DNA of 64,000 nucleotides from Palsa-851 sp035534435 (GTDB taxonomy: Bacteria; Chloroflexota; Dormibacteria; Aeolococcales; Aeolococcaceae). The notes beneath the pieces are model-generated. The model made no database searches and was not told where the DNA came from. It saw only the letters and a list, made by a program, of their open reading frames with translations. Positions 16,858-24,772 of the stretch are shown here, in pieces (position 1 is the stretch's first letter; each line of letters opens with the position of its first letter). The stretch covers positions 1 through 64,000 of the forward strand of contig DATLRX010000089.1 of assembly GCA_035534435.1 (NCBI GenBank). Reading direction: 5' to 3'. The translations under genes were made by a program, and so were the position numbers.

Positions 16858-17341
16858 GGACCGCCTGCCGCCGCGCGAGCGTGAAATCAGCGAGCTCGCG
16901 CGGCGTGATCATGCCGACGACGGTCTCGTCCTCGTGCGTCACGACCGCGAGCCGGCGCTCGTGCTGCGCCATGAGCGCCACGACCTCGCTGACTCGCTGG
17001 TGCTCGTCGACGAGCAGCGGCGACGGGCGCAGCATGTTGCGCGCCTGCACCGACGTCGAGGGAGGCCGCACCGCAAAGTCGCTGCCCGCTACCACGATGT
17101 CACCGTCGACCAGGTGGCCGATGACGTCCTCCTTGGCAACGTACCCGACCGGACGGCGATCGACGAGCACCACCAGCTCGCTGAGGATGTTGTCCGCGAG
17201 CAGCTTCGCGATCGCGTCGGCGGGGGTGCTCGGGAGGCAGAAGACGACCTCATCCCGCATCACCGTCCCCACCTCCGGGTCATCCGCCTCCGGAGCGAGC
17301 CGGTCGGGGTCCAGGGAGGCCGAGACCGGCGTCGAGGTCAC
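16850..17341 (-). CDS. Two-CBS-domain protein
   Basis: 163 residues made almost entirely of a CBS pair. CBS1 (about 28-85) has VGTVMRDEVVFCLPSTPADA and GYVAKEDVIGHLV. CBS2 (about 95-155) has ARNMLRPSPLLVDEHQ and VGMITPRELADF. Such pairs bind AMP, ADP, ATP or SAM and regulate partner enzymes. The GTG at 17341 overlaps the stop of the upstream gene (GTGA), and its own stop overlaps the start of the CBS-GltD fusion by 8 bp. Tight coupling suggests a stoichiometric partner of that fusion. Free two-CBS proteins of this size resemble mycobacterial Hrp1. Confidence 0.85.
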   Translation of the reverse strand: MTSTPVSASLDPDRLAPEADDPEVGTVMRDEVVFCLPSTPADAIAKLLADNILSELVVLVDRRPVGYVAKEDVIGHLVDGDIVVAGSDFAVRPPSTSVQARNMLRPSPLLVDEHQRVSEVVALMAQHERRLAVVTHEDETVVGMITPRELADFTLARRQAVRG

Positions 17342-18033
17342 GCGCCGGCCTCTTGGGCCATCTGCTCCTGCAATCGACGCAGGACGTCCTGCCACGTCTC
17401 AGTGGTCTCGACAGGCCGGGACTGCGCGCGTGGAGCAGCGCGTTGGATCTTCGTACGTGTTTTCGTGATCTCACGGTCACGCTTGCGGTCCTGGACCGAG
17501 CGTGCGGACTCGACGGTCTGGCGGACCTCGGTCTCGACTTCCGCGATCTCCTCGGCCGAAGCGGCGTTCCGCAGCGCCCTGCCGAGTCGCGACGTGACCT
17601 CGGGCGCGAGCTGCGGGCCGGCGTCGCGGAGCAGGTCACTTCCCTTGCGCCGCAGGAGATCGAGTGCGTGCGCTGCGCGCGCGCGTTCGGCGCTGGATGC
17701 GCGTTGCTGCGTGTACAGCTCCATCCCGGTGGCGATCAGCTGCGGGTACTGGAACGCCTGACTGAACTTCCCCGAGTTGATGCGCTCGGTGATGTCATCG
17801 ACAGCGCGCTGCAGCTCCTCACGCGGCTGGCCCTCGAGCGAACCCAGCAGGTCGGCCAGGATCGGGCGCGCCTGGGCAAAGGCTCGTTTCACCCACGCGG
17901 GCAGGTGATGGTGCGATGGCTCCGCGACCGGCGCCGGGTTCGTCGCGCGCGGCGCGCCGACTGGACGGACGATGGCCGGGAAAGCGGTCGTGAGGGGCGC
18001 CTGGTGCGGGCTGCGGGCCCTCGTCTGGATCAC
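17338..18033 (-). CDS. Conserved-looking helical protein of unknown function
   Basis: 231 residues from GTG 18033. The N-terminal 50 residues are Pro/Ala/His-rich and probably disordered. The rest is predicted helical, with segments such as AWVKRAFAQARPILADLLG, LQRAVDDITERINSGKFSQ and VTSRLGRALRNAASAEEIAEV, ending in a charged region and RRLQEQMAQEAGA. No enzyme motif is seen. The GTG is overlapped by the TGA of a 28-residue mini-ORF, which favours this start over the in-frame ATG 18123, because TAGACT sits only 1 nt before that ATG. Its stop overlaps the next start (GTGA). It belongs with the CBS and CBS-GltD genes as a three-gene unit. Confidence 0.6.
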   Translation of the reverse strand: MIQTRARSPHQAPLTTAFPAIVRPVGAPRATNPAPVAEPSHHHLPAWVKRAFAQARPILADLLGSLEGQPREELQRAVDDITERINSGKFSQAFQYPQLIATGMELYTQQRASSAERARAAHALDLLRRKGSDLLRDAGPQLAPEVTSRLGRALRNAASAEEIAEVETEVRQTVESARSVQDRKRDREITKTRTKIQRAAPRAQSRPVETTETWQDVLRRLQEQMAQEAGA

Positions 18034-18116
18034 TGCGATCCCAGCATCGTACCCGGCTGCAGGGGTGTCGCGACTCCCCCGTGCCTCGATTGACTCATCA
18101 TGCCGACCCTGGCCAT
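18030..18116 (-). CDS. Leaderless 28-codon mini-ORF upstream of the CBS/GltD unit
   Basis: On the minus strand TAGACT (18130-18125) is followed by 8 nt and ATG 18116. This opens a 28-residue frame (MARVGMMSQSRHGGVAT... ending LGSQ) whose TGA overlaps GTG 18033 of the next gene. The layout repeats that at 10310. It could be a small protein or a translated leader that couples ribosomes to the downstream operon. The -10 box lies on top of the nth stop codon, so the operon has its own promoter. No homology can be judged. Confidence 0.4.
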   Translation of the reverse strand: MARVGMMSQSRHGGVATPLQPGTMLGSQ

Positions 18117-18127
18117 CCCCCATGAGT

Positions 18128-18835
18128 CTAGCGACCGCCCTTGGTCGGGCGTCGTTTGACGGCCGGCGTGGCTGTGAGCCCGATGTTGGCCGAGGGGCAG
18201 ATGTTTGCGAGGACACACGCATGGCACCTCGGCTTTCGGGCAATGCAGACCCGACGCCCATGAAGGATGAGGCGCAGGCCGAAGTTCGTCCACTCGGGTG
18301 GCGGCACGATGCTGCAGACATCCTCCTCGATCTTCACCGGGTCCGTCGCGGACGTGAGGCGGAGCAGGCCCACCAGGCGCGCGACGTGGGTGTCGACCGC
18401 CAGGCCGGGGACGCCGAACGCCACGCCGAGCACCACGTTCGCCGTCTTGCGGCCGACGCCCCGGAGCGTGACGAGGTCCTCCATACGCGGTGGCACCTCC
18501 CCACCGTGGCGCAGGATCAGATCCTGACTCATCTCGATGATCGCGCGCGCCTTCGAGTGAAAGAACCCCGTGCGATGGATGATCTCCTCGACCTGCGTCT
18601 GCGGAGCCGCCGCGAGGGTCTCGGGTGTTGGGAAGCGAGCGAACAGGACCGGCGTCACGGCGTTGACCGTCACATCTGTCGTCTGCGCGCTGAGGATCAC
18701 CGAGACGAGCAACTGCCACGGATTCGCAAACTCGAGCTCCGTGCGCGCATCGGGATACTCGAGACGCAACCGCTCGACGATCTGCGGAGCCCGCTCGCGC
18801 GCGCCCGCCGGCAGCCGGCGTTTACGAACCTTCAT
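18128..18835 (-). CDS. nth: Endonuclease III, DNA glycosylase/AP lyase
   Basis: 235 residues. The helix-hairpin-helix is LVTLRGVGRKTANVVLG, whose Lys is the Schiff-base residue, followed by the catalytic Asp in AVDTHVARL. The C-terminal iron-sulfur loop is C-x6-C-x2-C-x5-C (CIARKPRCHACVLANIC, about residues 202-218). All parts are intact. It removes oxidised pyrimidines and cleaves AP sites in base-excision repair. The ATG (18835) overlaps the stop of the upstream membrane protein gene. Confidence 0.96.
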   Translation of the reverse strand: MKVRKRRLPAGARERAPQIVERLRLEYPDARTELEFANPWQLLVSVILSAQTTDVTVNAVTPVLFARFPTPETLAAAPQTQVEEIIHRTGFFHSKARAIIEMSQDLILRHGGEVPPRMEDLVTLRGVGRKTANVVLGVAFGVPGLAVDTHVARLVGLLRLTSATDPVKIEEDVCSIVPPPEWTNFGLRLILHGRRVCIARKPRCHACVLANICPSANIGLTATPAVKRRPTKGGR

Positions 18836-20118
18836 CGCGTCCTGATGTCGATGTACCAACCACCACCGGCGGGCGGGATCGGCAGCACGAGCCTCGTGCC
18901 CGGGGCGGCGGTCATGATGGTGCGAGCCTCCTGCGGCCAGTGATCGTCGATGAAGGGTGCATATCCCCATGTCGGAATGCCGGACATGAACGCGAGCGCG
19001 CCGCCGGCCCAGACGGCTCGCGTCATCCACACGCGTGGCAGCGTGGACGCTAACCACACCAGTATCGCCAGCAGGGCGACACAGGCCATGAGGAAGTATC
19101 GCGCGCCGGATCCGCTTGTGGCGAGTGCCTGCCACCCGGTCTCGCGTTGCGATGCGAGTGGCGACACCAGCGCCGCGGCGACGATGCCGAACGCGACGAG
19201 CGCGAAGACCCTGAGCTCCCAAGGAGCCTTCCATGCAGCGTATCCGACGACGAGGATCGCCATGCCGCAGACGATCCCGGCGACAAGCGGTCCCCACGGG
19301 TGACCCGCAACATAGAGATGTCTCCGCGCCGGCTCGGCGAACAAACCCGCGAGGACGATCCGGTCGCACACGATGAGCACGAAGTCCTTCACATTCGCGC
19401 CGAGCTCCACCGCGAGGCGAGGTGAGAATTGCCGCGCGTAGAGCTGTGCGAGCAACGTCAATGCAAGCACCGCGCTGATGATGAGCGTGAACCGCCGTCG
19501 CCGGACCACGTACCAGAGCAGCGCGACCGGAAGCAGCAGGTAGACGAACGGGCCGGACAGGCCGCACAGCAGCACCGCCCCCAGATCGAACGCCTTCCAG
19601 TACCAACGCCGCGGATCCGCAGCGACGAGCACCAGCGTCGCGAGGATGATGAGGTGGTACGGAGCGCCGGTGATGTTCACGTTCAACTCTTCGACGGGCA
19701 GCAACAGGTACGCGGCGGAGAGCGCGACCCGGGCCGTGACCGACGGGACCACGGCGTCGAAGCGCGTGCTCAGAAAGAAGATGACAGGCGCGATCTGCAC
19801 CGCGAGCCCGCAGATGTTGTAGACGAGCGGCTGACCGGCGATTCCGAACGGCGTTGCCACGAGCGGACCGATGCGCGATACCAGTTGCAGGTAGCCGGCC
19901 CACGACAGTCCGAGCGCACGGATCGCGCCGACGGTGTACGCATCGGAGAACCATTTCGCTCCGTCTTCAGCGTAGAACTGAGGATTCGTGAACGCATCGA
20001 CGCGATGCGCGAAAATGATGCCCGAGGCAACCACCACGGCCAGCCCCAGGTAGACGAGCCGCGGGCGCATATCCCCGCCCCGCCCGCCGAGCGCCGGAGC
20101 TCTCGACGGCGGTCTCAT
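18832..20118 (-). CDS. Polytopic membrane protein, glycosyltransferase-87/39-like or unknown
   Basis: 428 residues with about ten hydrophobic helices, for example LVYLGLAVVVASGIIFAH, VQIAPVIFFLST, ILATLVLVAAD, VYLLLPVALLWYVV and LMACVALLAILVWLAS. An early extracytoplasmic loop carries acidic residues (FYAEDGAKWFSD), as in lipid-linked-sugar glycosyltransferases of the C superfamily. No defining DD/DE motif could be fixed, so the call stays general. Start 20118 is supported by TAACAT 9 nt upstream (leaderless pattern). An internal ATG at 20070 with a G-rich upstream stretch is the alternative. It is first in the operon leading to nth. Confidence 0.7.
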   Translation of the reverse strand: MRPPSRAPALGGRGGDMRPRLVYLGLAVVVASGIIFAHRVDAFTNPQFYAEDGAKWFSDAYTVGAIRALGLSWAGYLQLVSRIGPLVATPFGIAGQPLVYNICGLAVQIAPVIFFLSTRFDAVVPSVTARVALSAAYLLLPVEELNVNITGAPYHLIILATLVLVAADPRRWYWKAFDLGAVLLCGLSGPFVYLLLPVALLWYVVRRRRFTLIISAVLALTLLAQLYARQFSPRLAVELGANVKDFVLIVCDRIVLAGLFAEPARRHLYVAGHPWGPLVAGIVCGMAILVVGYAAWKAPWELRVFALVAFGIVAAALVSPLASQRETGWQALATSGSGARYFLMACVALLAILVWLASTLPRVWMTRAVWAGGALAFMSGIPTWGYAPFIDDHWPQEARTIMTAAPGTRLVLPIPPAGGGWYIDIRTR

Positions 20119-20181
20119 CGCCGGATGATGTTACCCGGAGCATCGGCCGTCACCCACCAGCCCGGGGAGCGGTCCCGCGGG

Positions 20182-20187
20182 TAGAAT
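20182..20187 (+). promoter_or_regulatory. TAGAAT -10 box of leaderless mdh promoter
   Basis: TAGAAT is the closest match to TATAAT among the start-proximal boxes of this window and ends 7 nt before the mdh ATG at 20195. No Shine-Dalgarno is present between them, which fits a leaderless transcript. Confidence 0.55.
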
Positions 20188-20194
20188 CCGCCGA

Positions 20195-21178
20195 ATGAGG
20201 ACCAAGATCACCGTCGTCGGCGCCGGCAATGTGGGGGCCACGCTCGCACAGCGTGTCGCGGAACGCGATTACGCCGATGTCGTGCTCGTGGACATCGTCG
20301 AGGGTCTCCCGCAGGGCAAGGCGCTCGACATGCTCGAGTCGGGACCGATCGTCGGATATGACTCGCTCGTCACGGGAACCAACGGCTACGAGGAGACCGC
20401 AGGCTCGGAGATCGTCGTCATCACCAGCGGCATCCCACGGAAGCCCGGGATGTCCCGCGACGACCTCGTGATGACGAACGCGAAGATCGTGTCCGGCGTC
20501 GTCCGGCAGGTGGTTGCCCGGTCGCCGGACTGCATCCTCATCGTGGTGGCCAATCCCGTCGACGGCATGACCCAGCTGTCGATGGCGGTGTCGCGCTTCC
20601 CACGGTCACGAGTCATCGGCATGGCAGGGGTGCTCGACACGGCGCGCTATCGCACCTTCATCGCACAGGAGCTCGACGCATCGGTGCTCGACGTGCAGGC
20701 GTACGTCCTCGGGGGTCACGGTGACACGATGGTGCCGCTGACCCGGCTCACGACGGTCGCCGGCATTCCGGCTGGGGACCTGATCCCCGCCGATCGGCTC
20801 GAGACCATCGTGCAGCGCGCGCGCGACGGCGGCGCCGAGATCGTCAACCTGCTCAAGACCGGCAGCGCGTTCTACGCGCCGAGCGCCGCTGTTGCGCAGA
20901 TGATCGACGCCATCGTGCTCGACACGCGCCAGGTGCTGCCGTGCACGGTGCATCTCGAGGGTGAGTACGGGATCAACGGACTCTTCACCGGCGTTCCGTG
21001 CCGGCTCGGCGCCGGTGGGCTCATCGAGGTCATCGACGTCTCCCTCACCGATGACGAGCGAGCGGCACTGCACCGCAGCGCCGAATCGGTGCACCAGGTC
21101 GTTCAGGTGATGGACACGCGCCGCGAGGAGATCGATCCGAGCCTCGGCTCACTCACCGACGGGATCAGCATCGGCTGA
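20195..21178 (+). CDS. mdh: Malate dehydrogenase, LDH-like type
   Basis: 327 residues. The NAD site is VVGAGNVGATLAQ. The mobile-loop arginine region SGIPRKPGMSRDDL carries the Arg that selects malate/oxaloacetate. The substrate Asp/Arg is in GVLDTARYR, and the catalytic His in VLGGHGDTMVPL. This is the LDH-like (type 3) MDH, at normal length. It interconverts malate and oxaloacetate in the TCA cycle and is placed next to succinate dehydrogenase genes. Its last 30 bp overlap the convergent HAD gene. Confidence 0.95.
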   Translation: MRTKITVVGAGNVGATLAQRVAERDYADVVLVDIVEGLPQGKALDMLESGPIVGYDSLVTGTNGYEETAGSEIVVITSGIPRKPGMSRDDLVMTNAKIVSGVVRQVVARSPDCILIVVANPVDGMTQLSMAVSRFPRSRVIGMAGVLDTARYRTFIAQELDASVLDVQAYVLGGHGDTMVPLTRLTTVAGIPAGDLIPADRLETIVQRARDGGAEIVNLLKTGSAFYAPSAAVAQMIDAIVLDTRQVLPCTVHLEGEYGINGLFTGVPCRLGAGGLIEVIDVSLTDDERAALHRSAESVHQVVQVMDTRREEIDPSLGSLTDGISIG

Positions 21179-21829
21179 CAGCAGCATCGCCGGAGTGATC
21201 TCGACCAGCGAGTCGAGCACCACGTGGGCGTGGCTGATGTCACCACTGAGATCGCCGTGTGAACGCACGCCGATGCAACGCATCCCTGCGGCGACCGCAG
21301 CGCTCACACCGACCGGGGAGTCCTCGATCGCGACGCAACGCGACGGGATGACATCCAGAGCCTGCGCAGCGCTCAGATACACGCCAGGGTCGGGTTTGCC
21401 GCGCTCCTCGTCGTCCGCCGTGCAGATTGCGTCGACCAACGCGGCGATGCCGAGGCGGTCGACGACCGCGTCGATGAGCTCGCGGCTCGACGAGGAGGCG
21501 ATCGCGATGCGCAACCCGATGGAGCGAGCCGTCTCGATCGCTTCGAGTGCTCCCACCATCGGGACACCCTGCTGACGGACGTACTCGACCATCTCGCGCA
21601 CGATCTCGCGTTGCACCGCATGCGGTCGGATCCCGTTCCAGGGTCGCTCCTGGTACCAGTGATCGACCACCTCCTCGATGCGCATGCCCCAGGTATTGCG
21701 GAGTTGCTCATCGGTCAGCATCACGCCGACGCGCGCGAAGACATCGAACTCAACCTGACGCCACACCGGCTCGGTGTCGATGAGGACGCCGTCCATATCG
21801 AATACGCAGGCCTTGAACGTCCTCCCCAT
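21149..21829 (-). CDS. HAD-superfamily phosphatase (beta-phosphoglucomutase/YniC-like)
   Basis: 226 residues. Motif I is DMDGVLIDTEP (nucleophile and acid/base Asp), motif II lies in the IASSSSRELI region, the motif III Lys is in GKPDPGVY, and motif IV is AIEDSPVGVSAA. The helical cap (about residues 17-90) is the C1 type of sugar-phosphate phosphatases and phosphoglucomutases. The start at ATG 21829 is backed by TAGCAT ending 7 nt upstream. The 3' end overlaps mdh by 30 bp in the convergent orientation, so the two C-termini are read from the same DNA. Confidence 0.9.
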   Translation of the reverse strand: MGRTFKACVFDMDGVLIDTEPVWRQVEFDVFARVGVMLTDEQLRNTWGMRIEEVVDHWYQERPWNGIRPHAVQREIVREMVEYVRQQGVPMVGALEAIETARSIGLRIAIASSSSRELIDAVVDRLGIAALVDAICTADDEERGKPDPGVYLSAAQALDVIPSRCVAIEDSPVGVSAAVAAGMRCIGVRSHGDLSGDISHAHVVLDSLVEITPAMLLSADADPVGE

Positions 21830-21839
21830 GGCGGTGATG

Positions 21840-22100
21840 CTACTCGCTCTCACCCGGGGGAAGGATCGTGGCCGGTCGGTCCTCCTCGTCATCCTGCACG
21901 GGCGCCGAGATGCTCGTCGGTTCGGGCGGCTCCTTCTTGTAGTGCATCCCGAAGATCGGCCCCACCACGACCATCATGTTGAGCATCGCCTTGCGCGTAT
22001 CGGACTGCCCCCAGGCGGGCGTCCGCGAGTACACGTAGAACCAGACGAACACCGCGAGCATCACCACGACGATGGCGCTCAGGACGATGACGCCGATCAA
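21840..22100 (-). CDS. Small single-span membrane protein of the Sdh operon
   Basis: 86 residues from a TTG whose last bases form the sdhB stop (TTGA). One N-terminal helix (IGVIVLSAIVVVMLAVFVWFYVYS) is followed by a cytoplasmic-looking tail with TRKAMLNMMVVVGPIFGMHYKK and an acidic end (DDEEDRPATILPPGESE). It may be an accessory or assembly subunit of the succinate dehydrogenase complex. No enzyme motif is present. Coupling to sdhB and the overlap make it likely to be expressed, but I do not recognise the family. Confidence 0.65.
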   Translation of the reverse strand: MIGVIVLSAIVVVMLAVFVWFYVYSRTPAWGQSDTRKAMLNMMVVVGPIFGMHYKKEPPEPTSISAPVQDDEEDRPATILPPGESE

Positions 22101-22918
22101 TCCTTCCGCTGGCCGAAGAGCATGCGACCGACAAAGCGCACAGGGTCCCAGTGCACGTCGGCCACCCGTTCCTTGAGTGGGATGATCGCGTTGTCGGTGA
22201 TGTGGATGTGTTCCGGGCACACCTCGGTGCAGCACTTCGTGATGTTGCAGTAGCCGAGACCACCGTCCTCGCGCGTCTGCTCGCGACGATCGAGCACATC
22301 CTTGGGATGCATCTCGAGTGATGCGACCCGCACGAAGAAGCGAGGACCGTAAAAGCGATCACCGTAATCATGGCTTCGGATGATGTGACACACGTCCTGG
22401 CAGAGGAAGCACTCGATGCATTTGCGAAACTCGTAGATGCGATCGATGTCGTGCTGCTGGATGTGCCACGGGGTGCCGTCGTCGGGCGCTGCGGTGAACG
22501 GCGGGATGGCCTTGTTCACCTCGTAGTTGCGCGACACGTCGGTGACGAGATCCTTGATCAGCGGGAACGATTTCATGGGATGGACGGTCACGGGTCCGGG
22601 CGGCAGATCGTCGACACGGGTCTTGCAGAGCAACACGGGCCGGCCGTTCACCTCGGCACTGCACGAGCCGCACTTCGCGGCCTTGCAGTTCCACCGGCAG
22701 GCCAGGTCGGTGTCGAGGTTGTGCTGCACGTAGTGCACCGCATCGAGCATCACCATGCCCGTGACCACCGGGACCGCATAGGTGACCTCGGTCTGCTCAC
22801 CGCCGGGGACGCCTTTCAGCACGTGCATCGTCAGCGTCTCGCCCGTCAGGCCGCTCGCGGTCAGTGCGGCCTCGGGGGTGGTGGAGACCGCGGCTCCGGT
22901 GTGATCGACGACCGTCAT
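22097..22918 (-). CDS. sdhB: Succinate dehydrogenase/fumarate reductase iron-sulfur subunit
   Basis: 273 residues. The N-terminal plant-type [2Fe-2S] cluster is bound by CRWNCKAAKCGSC plus a later Cys (VLLCKT). C-terminal cluster sites are CIECFLCQDVCH and YCNITKCCTEVCPEHI. It passes electrons from the flavoprotein to the membrane quinone site. The order sdhC-sdhA-sdhB and the sequence style match mycobacterial Sdh1 (Rv0249c-Rv0247c type). Its ATG overlaps the sdhA stop. Confidence 0.94.
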   Translation of the reverse strand: MTVVDHTGAAVSTTPEAALTASGLTGETLTMHVLKGVPGGEQTEVTYAVPVVTGMVMLDAVHYVQHNLDTDLACRWNCKAAKCGSCSAEVNGRPVLLCKTRVDDLPPGPVTVHPMKSFPLIKDLVTDVSRNYEVNKAIPPFTAAPDDGTPWHIQQHDIDRIYEFRKCIECFLCQDVCHIIRSHDYGDRFYGPRFFVRVASLEMHPKDVLDRREQTREDGGLGYCNITKCCTEVCPEHIHITDNAIIPLKERVADVHWDPVRFVGRMLFGQRKD

Positions 22919-24771
22919 GACTTTCCCTTACGGGGCTTACGGGCCGTGGCCGGTTGCTTCGCGACATCGGATGCTGGCGCGGCCTCGGTGAGGTAGCCCT
23001 TGGGCAGTTTGGCCTTGTCATAGAAGCGGCTTCGCTCGAGCAGTGGACGGAGCCGTTCCGGCAGCGGATCGAGCGGAACACTCACCACCTGCATCCCGTC
23101 ATCGCCGCGACGCGTCACGAAGTTCACCTTGCCGTACTCGACCTCCTGGTCGAGGTGGTCGAACCGCCATTGCGACCCGCGGCTCTCACGACGTTCGATG
23201 GCGCCGCGGACGATCGCCTCGGAGACGATCAGCATGTTCGTGACGTCGCGGCACGTGTGCCAGCCCGGGTTCAGGGCGCGTCCGCCGGCGACACGGATGC
23301 GTGTGCTGCGTTCACGCAACTCGAGCACGTTGGCGAGTGCCCGCTGCAGCGACTCCTCACTCCGCCCGATGCCGGCATCGTCCTGCATCGCCAGCTGCAG
23401 ATCCTCGTGGATCTTGTAAGGGTTCTCGCCACTCGACGCGCCGTTCGACCCGTCGATGAGCGGGCGGAGCAGGTCTGCCTGCTCGGCGGCGACCGCCGCG
23501 TCGTCGATCGGTCGCGTCGCGCCGTCGCTCTTCGCGAACACGGCCGCCGCCTCGCCGGCGCGGCGGCCGAAGACGAGGATGTCGCCGAGGGAGTTACCGC
23601 CGAGACGGTTGGCACCGTGGAGACCGCCCGCCGCCTCGCCGGCCGCGTACAGGCCCGCAACCGTGGTCGCGGCAGTCTCGGGGTCGACGCGCACGCCGCC
23701 CATGGTGTAGTGGATCGTGGGGCCGACTTCCATCGGCTGACTCGTGATGTCGATGGACGCGAGCGCGTGGAACTGCTCGTACATCGACGGCAACTTCCGC
23801 TTGACGTAGTCGGCGCCGAGATGTCGCACATCGAGATACGCGCCGCCGTGGGGCGTGCCGCGTCCGGCCTGCACCTCTTTATAGATGGATCGCGCGACGA
23901 CGTCTCGCGATGACAGCTCCTTCTTCACGGGGTCGTAATCGAGCATGAAGCGCGAACCTTCGGCGTTGAAGAGCAGGCCTCCCTCCCCGCGCACGGCCTC
24001 GGTGACCAGGATTCCCCGAGCGCCGGGTGGCCAGATCATCCCCGTGGGATGGAACTGCACGAACTCCATGTCGAGAAGGTCCGCGCCCGCCTGGTATGCC
24101 ATCGCCGCCCCATCCCCGGAGCATTCCCATGAGTTGGACGTGAACCGGTACATCCGGCCCCAGCCTCCGCTGGCGAGGACGACGGCGCCGGCCTTGAAGA
24201 CGACGAACCGTCCGGTGTTGCGGTTGTACCCGAAGGCACCGCACACGCGATCGCCGGACTTGAGGAGCGCGGACAGCGTGTACTCCATGCAGACGTCGAC
24301 ACCGGCGGTGTGCACCATCTTGTCCTGACAGGTGCGGATGAGCTCGAGCCCGGTGCGGTCACCGACATGGGCGAGCCGTCTCCAGGAATGCGCGCCGAAG
24401 GCGCGTTGCATGATGAGACCGTCCGCCGTCCGATCAAAGATGCCGCCCCATCGCTCGAGCTCGAGCACGCGGTCGATGACCTCGTGCGCATACAGCTCGA
24501 CCATGCGCCAGTTGTTGACGAGCTGACCGCCGAGCATCGTGTCCGCGAAGTGCACCTCCCAGCTGTCCTCGGCGTCGAGGTTGCCCAAGCCGGCTGCGAT
24601 GCCGCCCTCGGCCATCACCGTGTGCGCCTTGCCGAGCAGGGACTTCGTGACCACCGTGACGGTGCATCCGGCATCCGCGGCAGCGATCGCGGCGCGCATC
24701 CCGGCGCCGCCCGCGCCGACGACGAGCACGTCGCATTCGATGGTGTCGTAGGGCTCGGGGGTCGCTGCCAT
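22915..24771 (-). CDS. sdhA: Succinate dehydrogenase/fumarate reductase flavoprotein subunit
   Basis: 618 residues. FAD fold DVLVVGAGGAGMRAAIAAAD. The covalent-FAD His region is AHTVMAEGGIAAGLGN. Substrate-site blocks are EFVQFHPTGMI and HGANRLGGNSLGDILVFGRRAGE. The C-terminal tail is Lys-rich. It oxidises succinate to fumarate, or the reverse under low oxygen. The start at 24771 (MAATPEP) gives family length and spaces it 1 bp from the sdhC stop. It shares overlaps with sdhB downstream. Confidence 0.95.
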   Translation of the reverse strand: MAATPEPYDTIECDVLVVGAGGAGMRAAIAAADAGCTVTVVTKSLLGKAHTVMAEGGIAAGLGNLDAEDSWEVHFADTMLGGQLVNNWRMVELYAHEVIDRVLELERWGGIFDRTADGLIMQRAFGAHSWRRLAHVGDRTGLELIRTCQDKMVHTAGVDVCMEYTLSALLKSGDRVCGAFGYNRNTGRFVVFKAGAVVLASGGWGRMYRFTSNSWECSGDGAAMAYQAGADLLDMEFVQFHPTGMIWPPGARGILVTEAVRGEGGLLFNAEGSRFMLDYDPVKKELSSRDVVARSIYKEVQAGRGTPHGGAYLDVRHLGADYVKRKLPSMYEQFHALASIDITSQPMEVGPTIHYTMGGVRVDPETAATTVAGLYAAGEAAGGLHGANRLGGNSLGDILVFGRRAGEAAAVFAKSDGATRPIDDAAVAAEQADLLRPLIDGSNGASSGENPYKIHEDLQLAMQDDAGIGRSEESLQRALANVLELRERSTRIRVAGGRALNPGWHTCRDVTNMLIVSEAIVRGAIERRESRGSQWRFDHLDQEVEYGKVNFVTRRGDDGMQVVSVPLDPLPERLRPLLERSRFYDKAKLPKGYLTEAAPASDVAKQPATARKPRKGKS

Positions 24772-24772
24772 G

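Noticed and set aside
18128..19954. 608-codon minus-strand frame joining upstream sequence to nth
   Set aside because: Only the part from ATG 18835 is endonuclease III. The rest is out-of-frame translation of the membrane protein gene.
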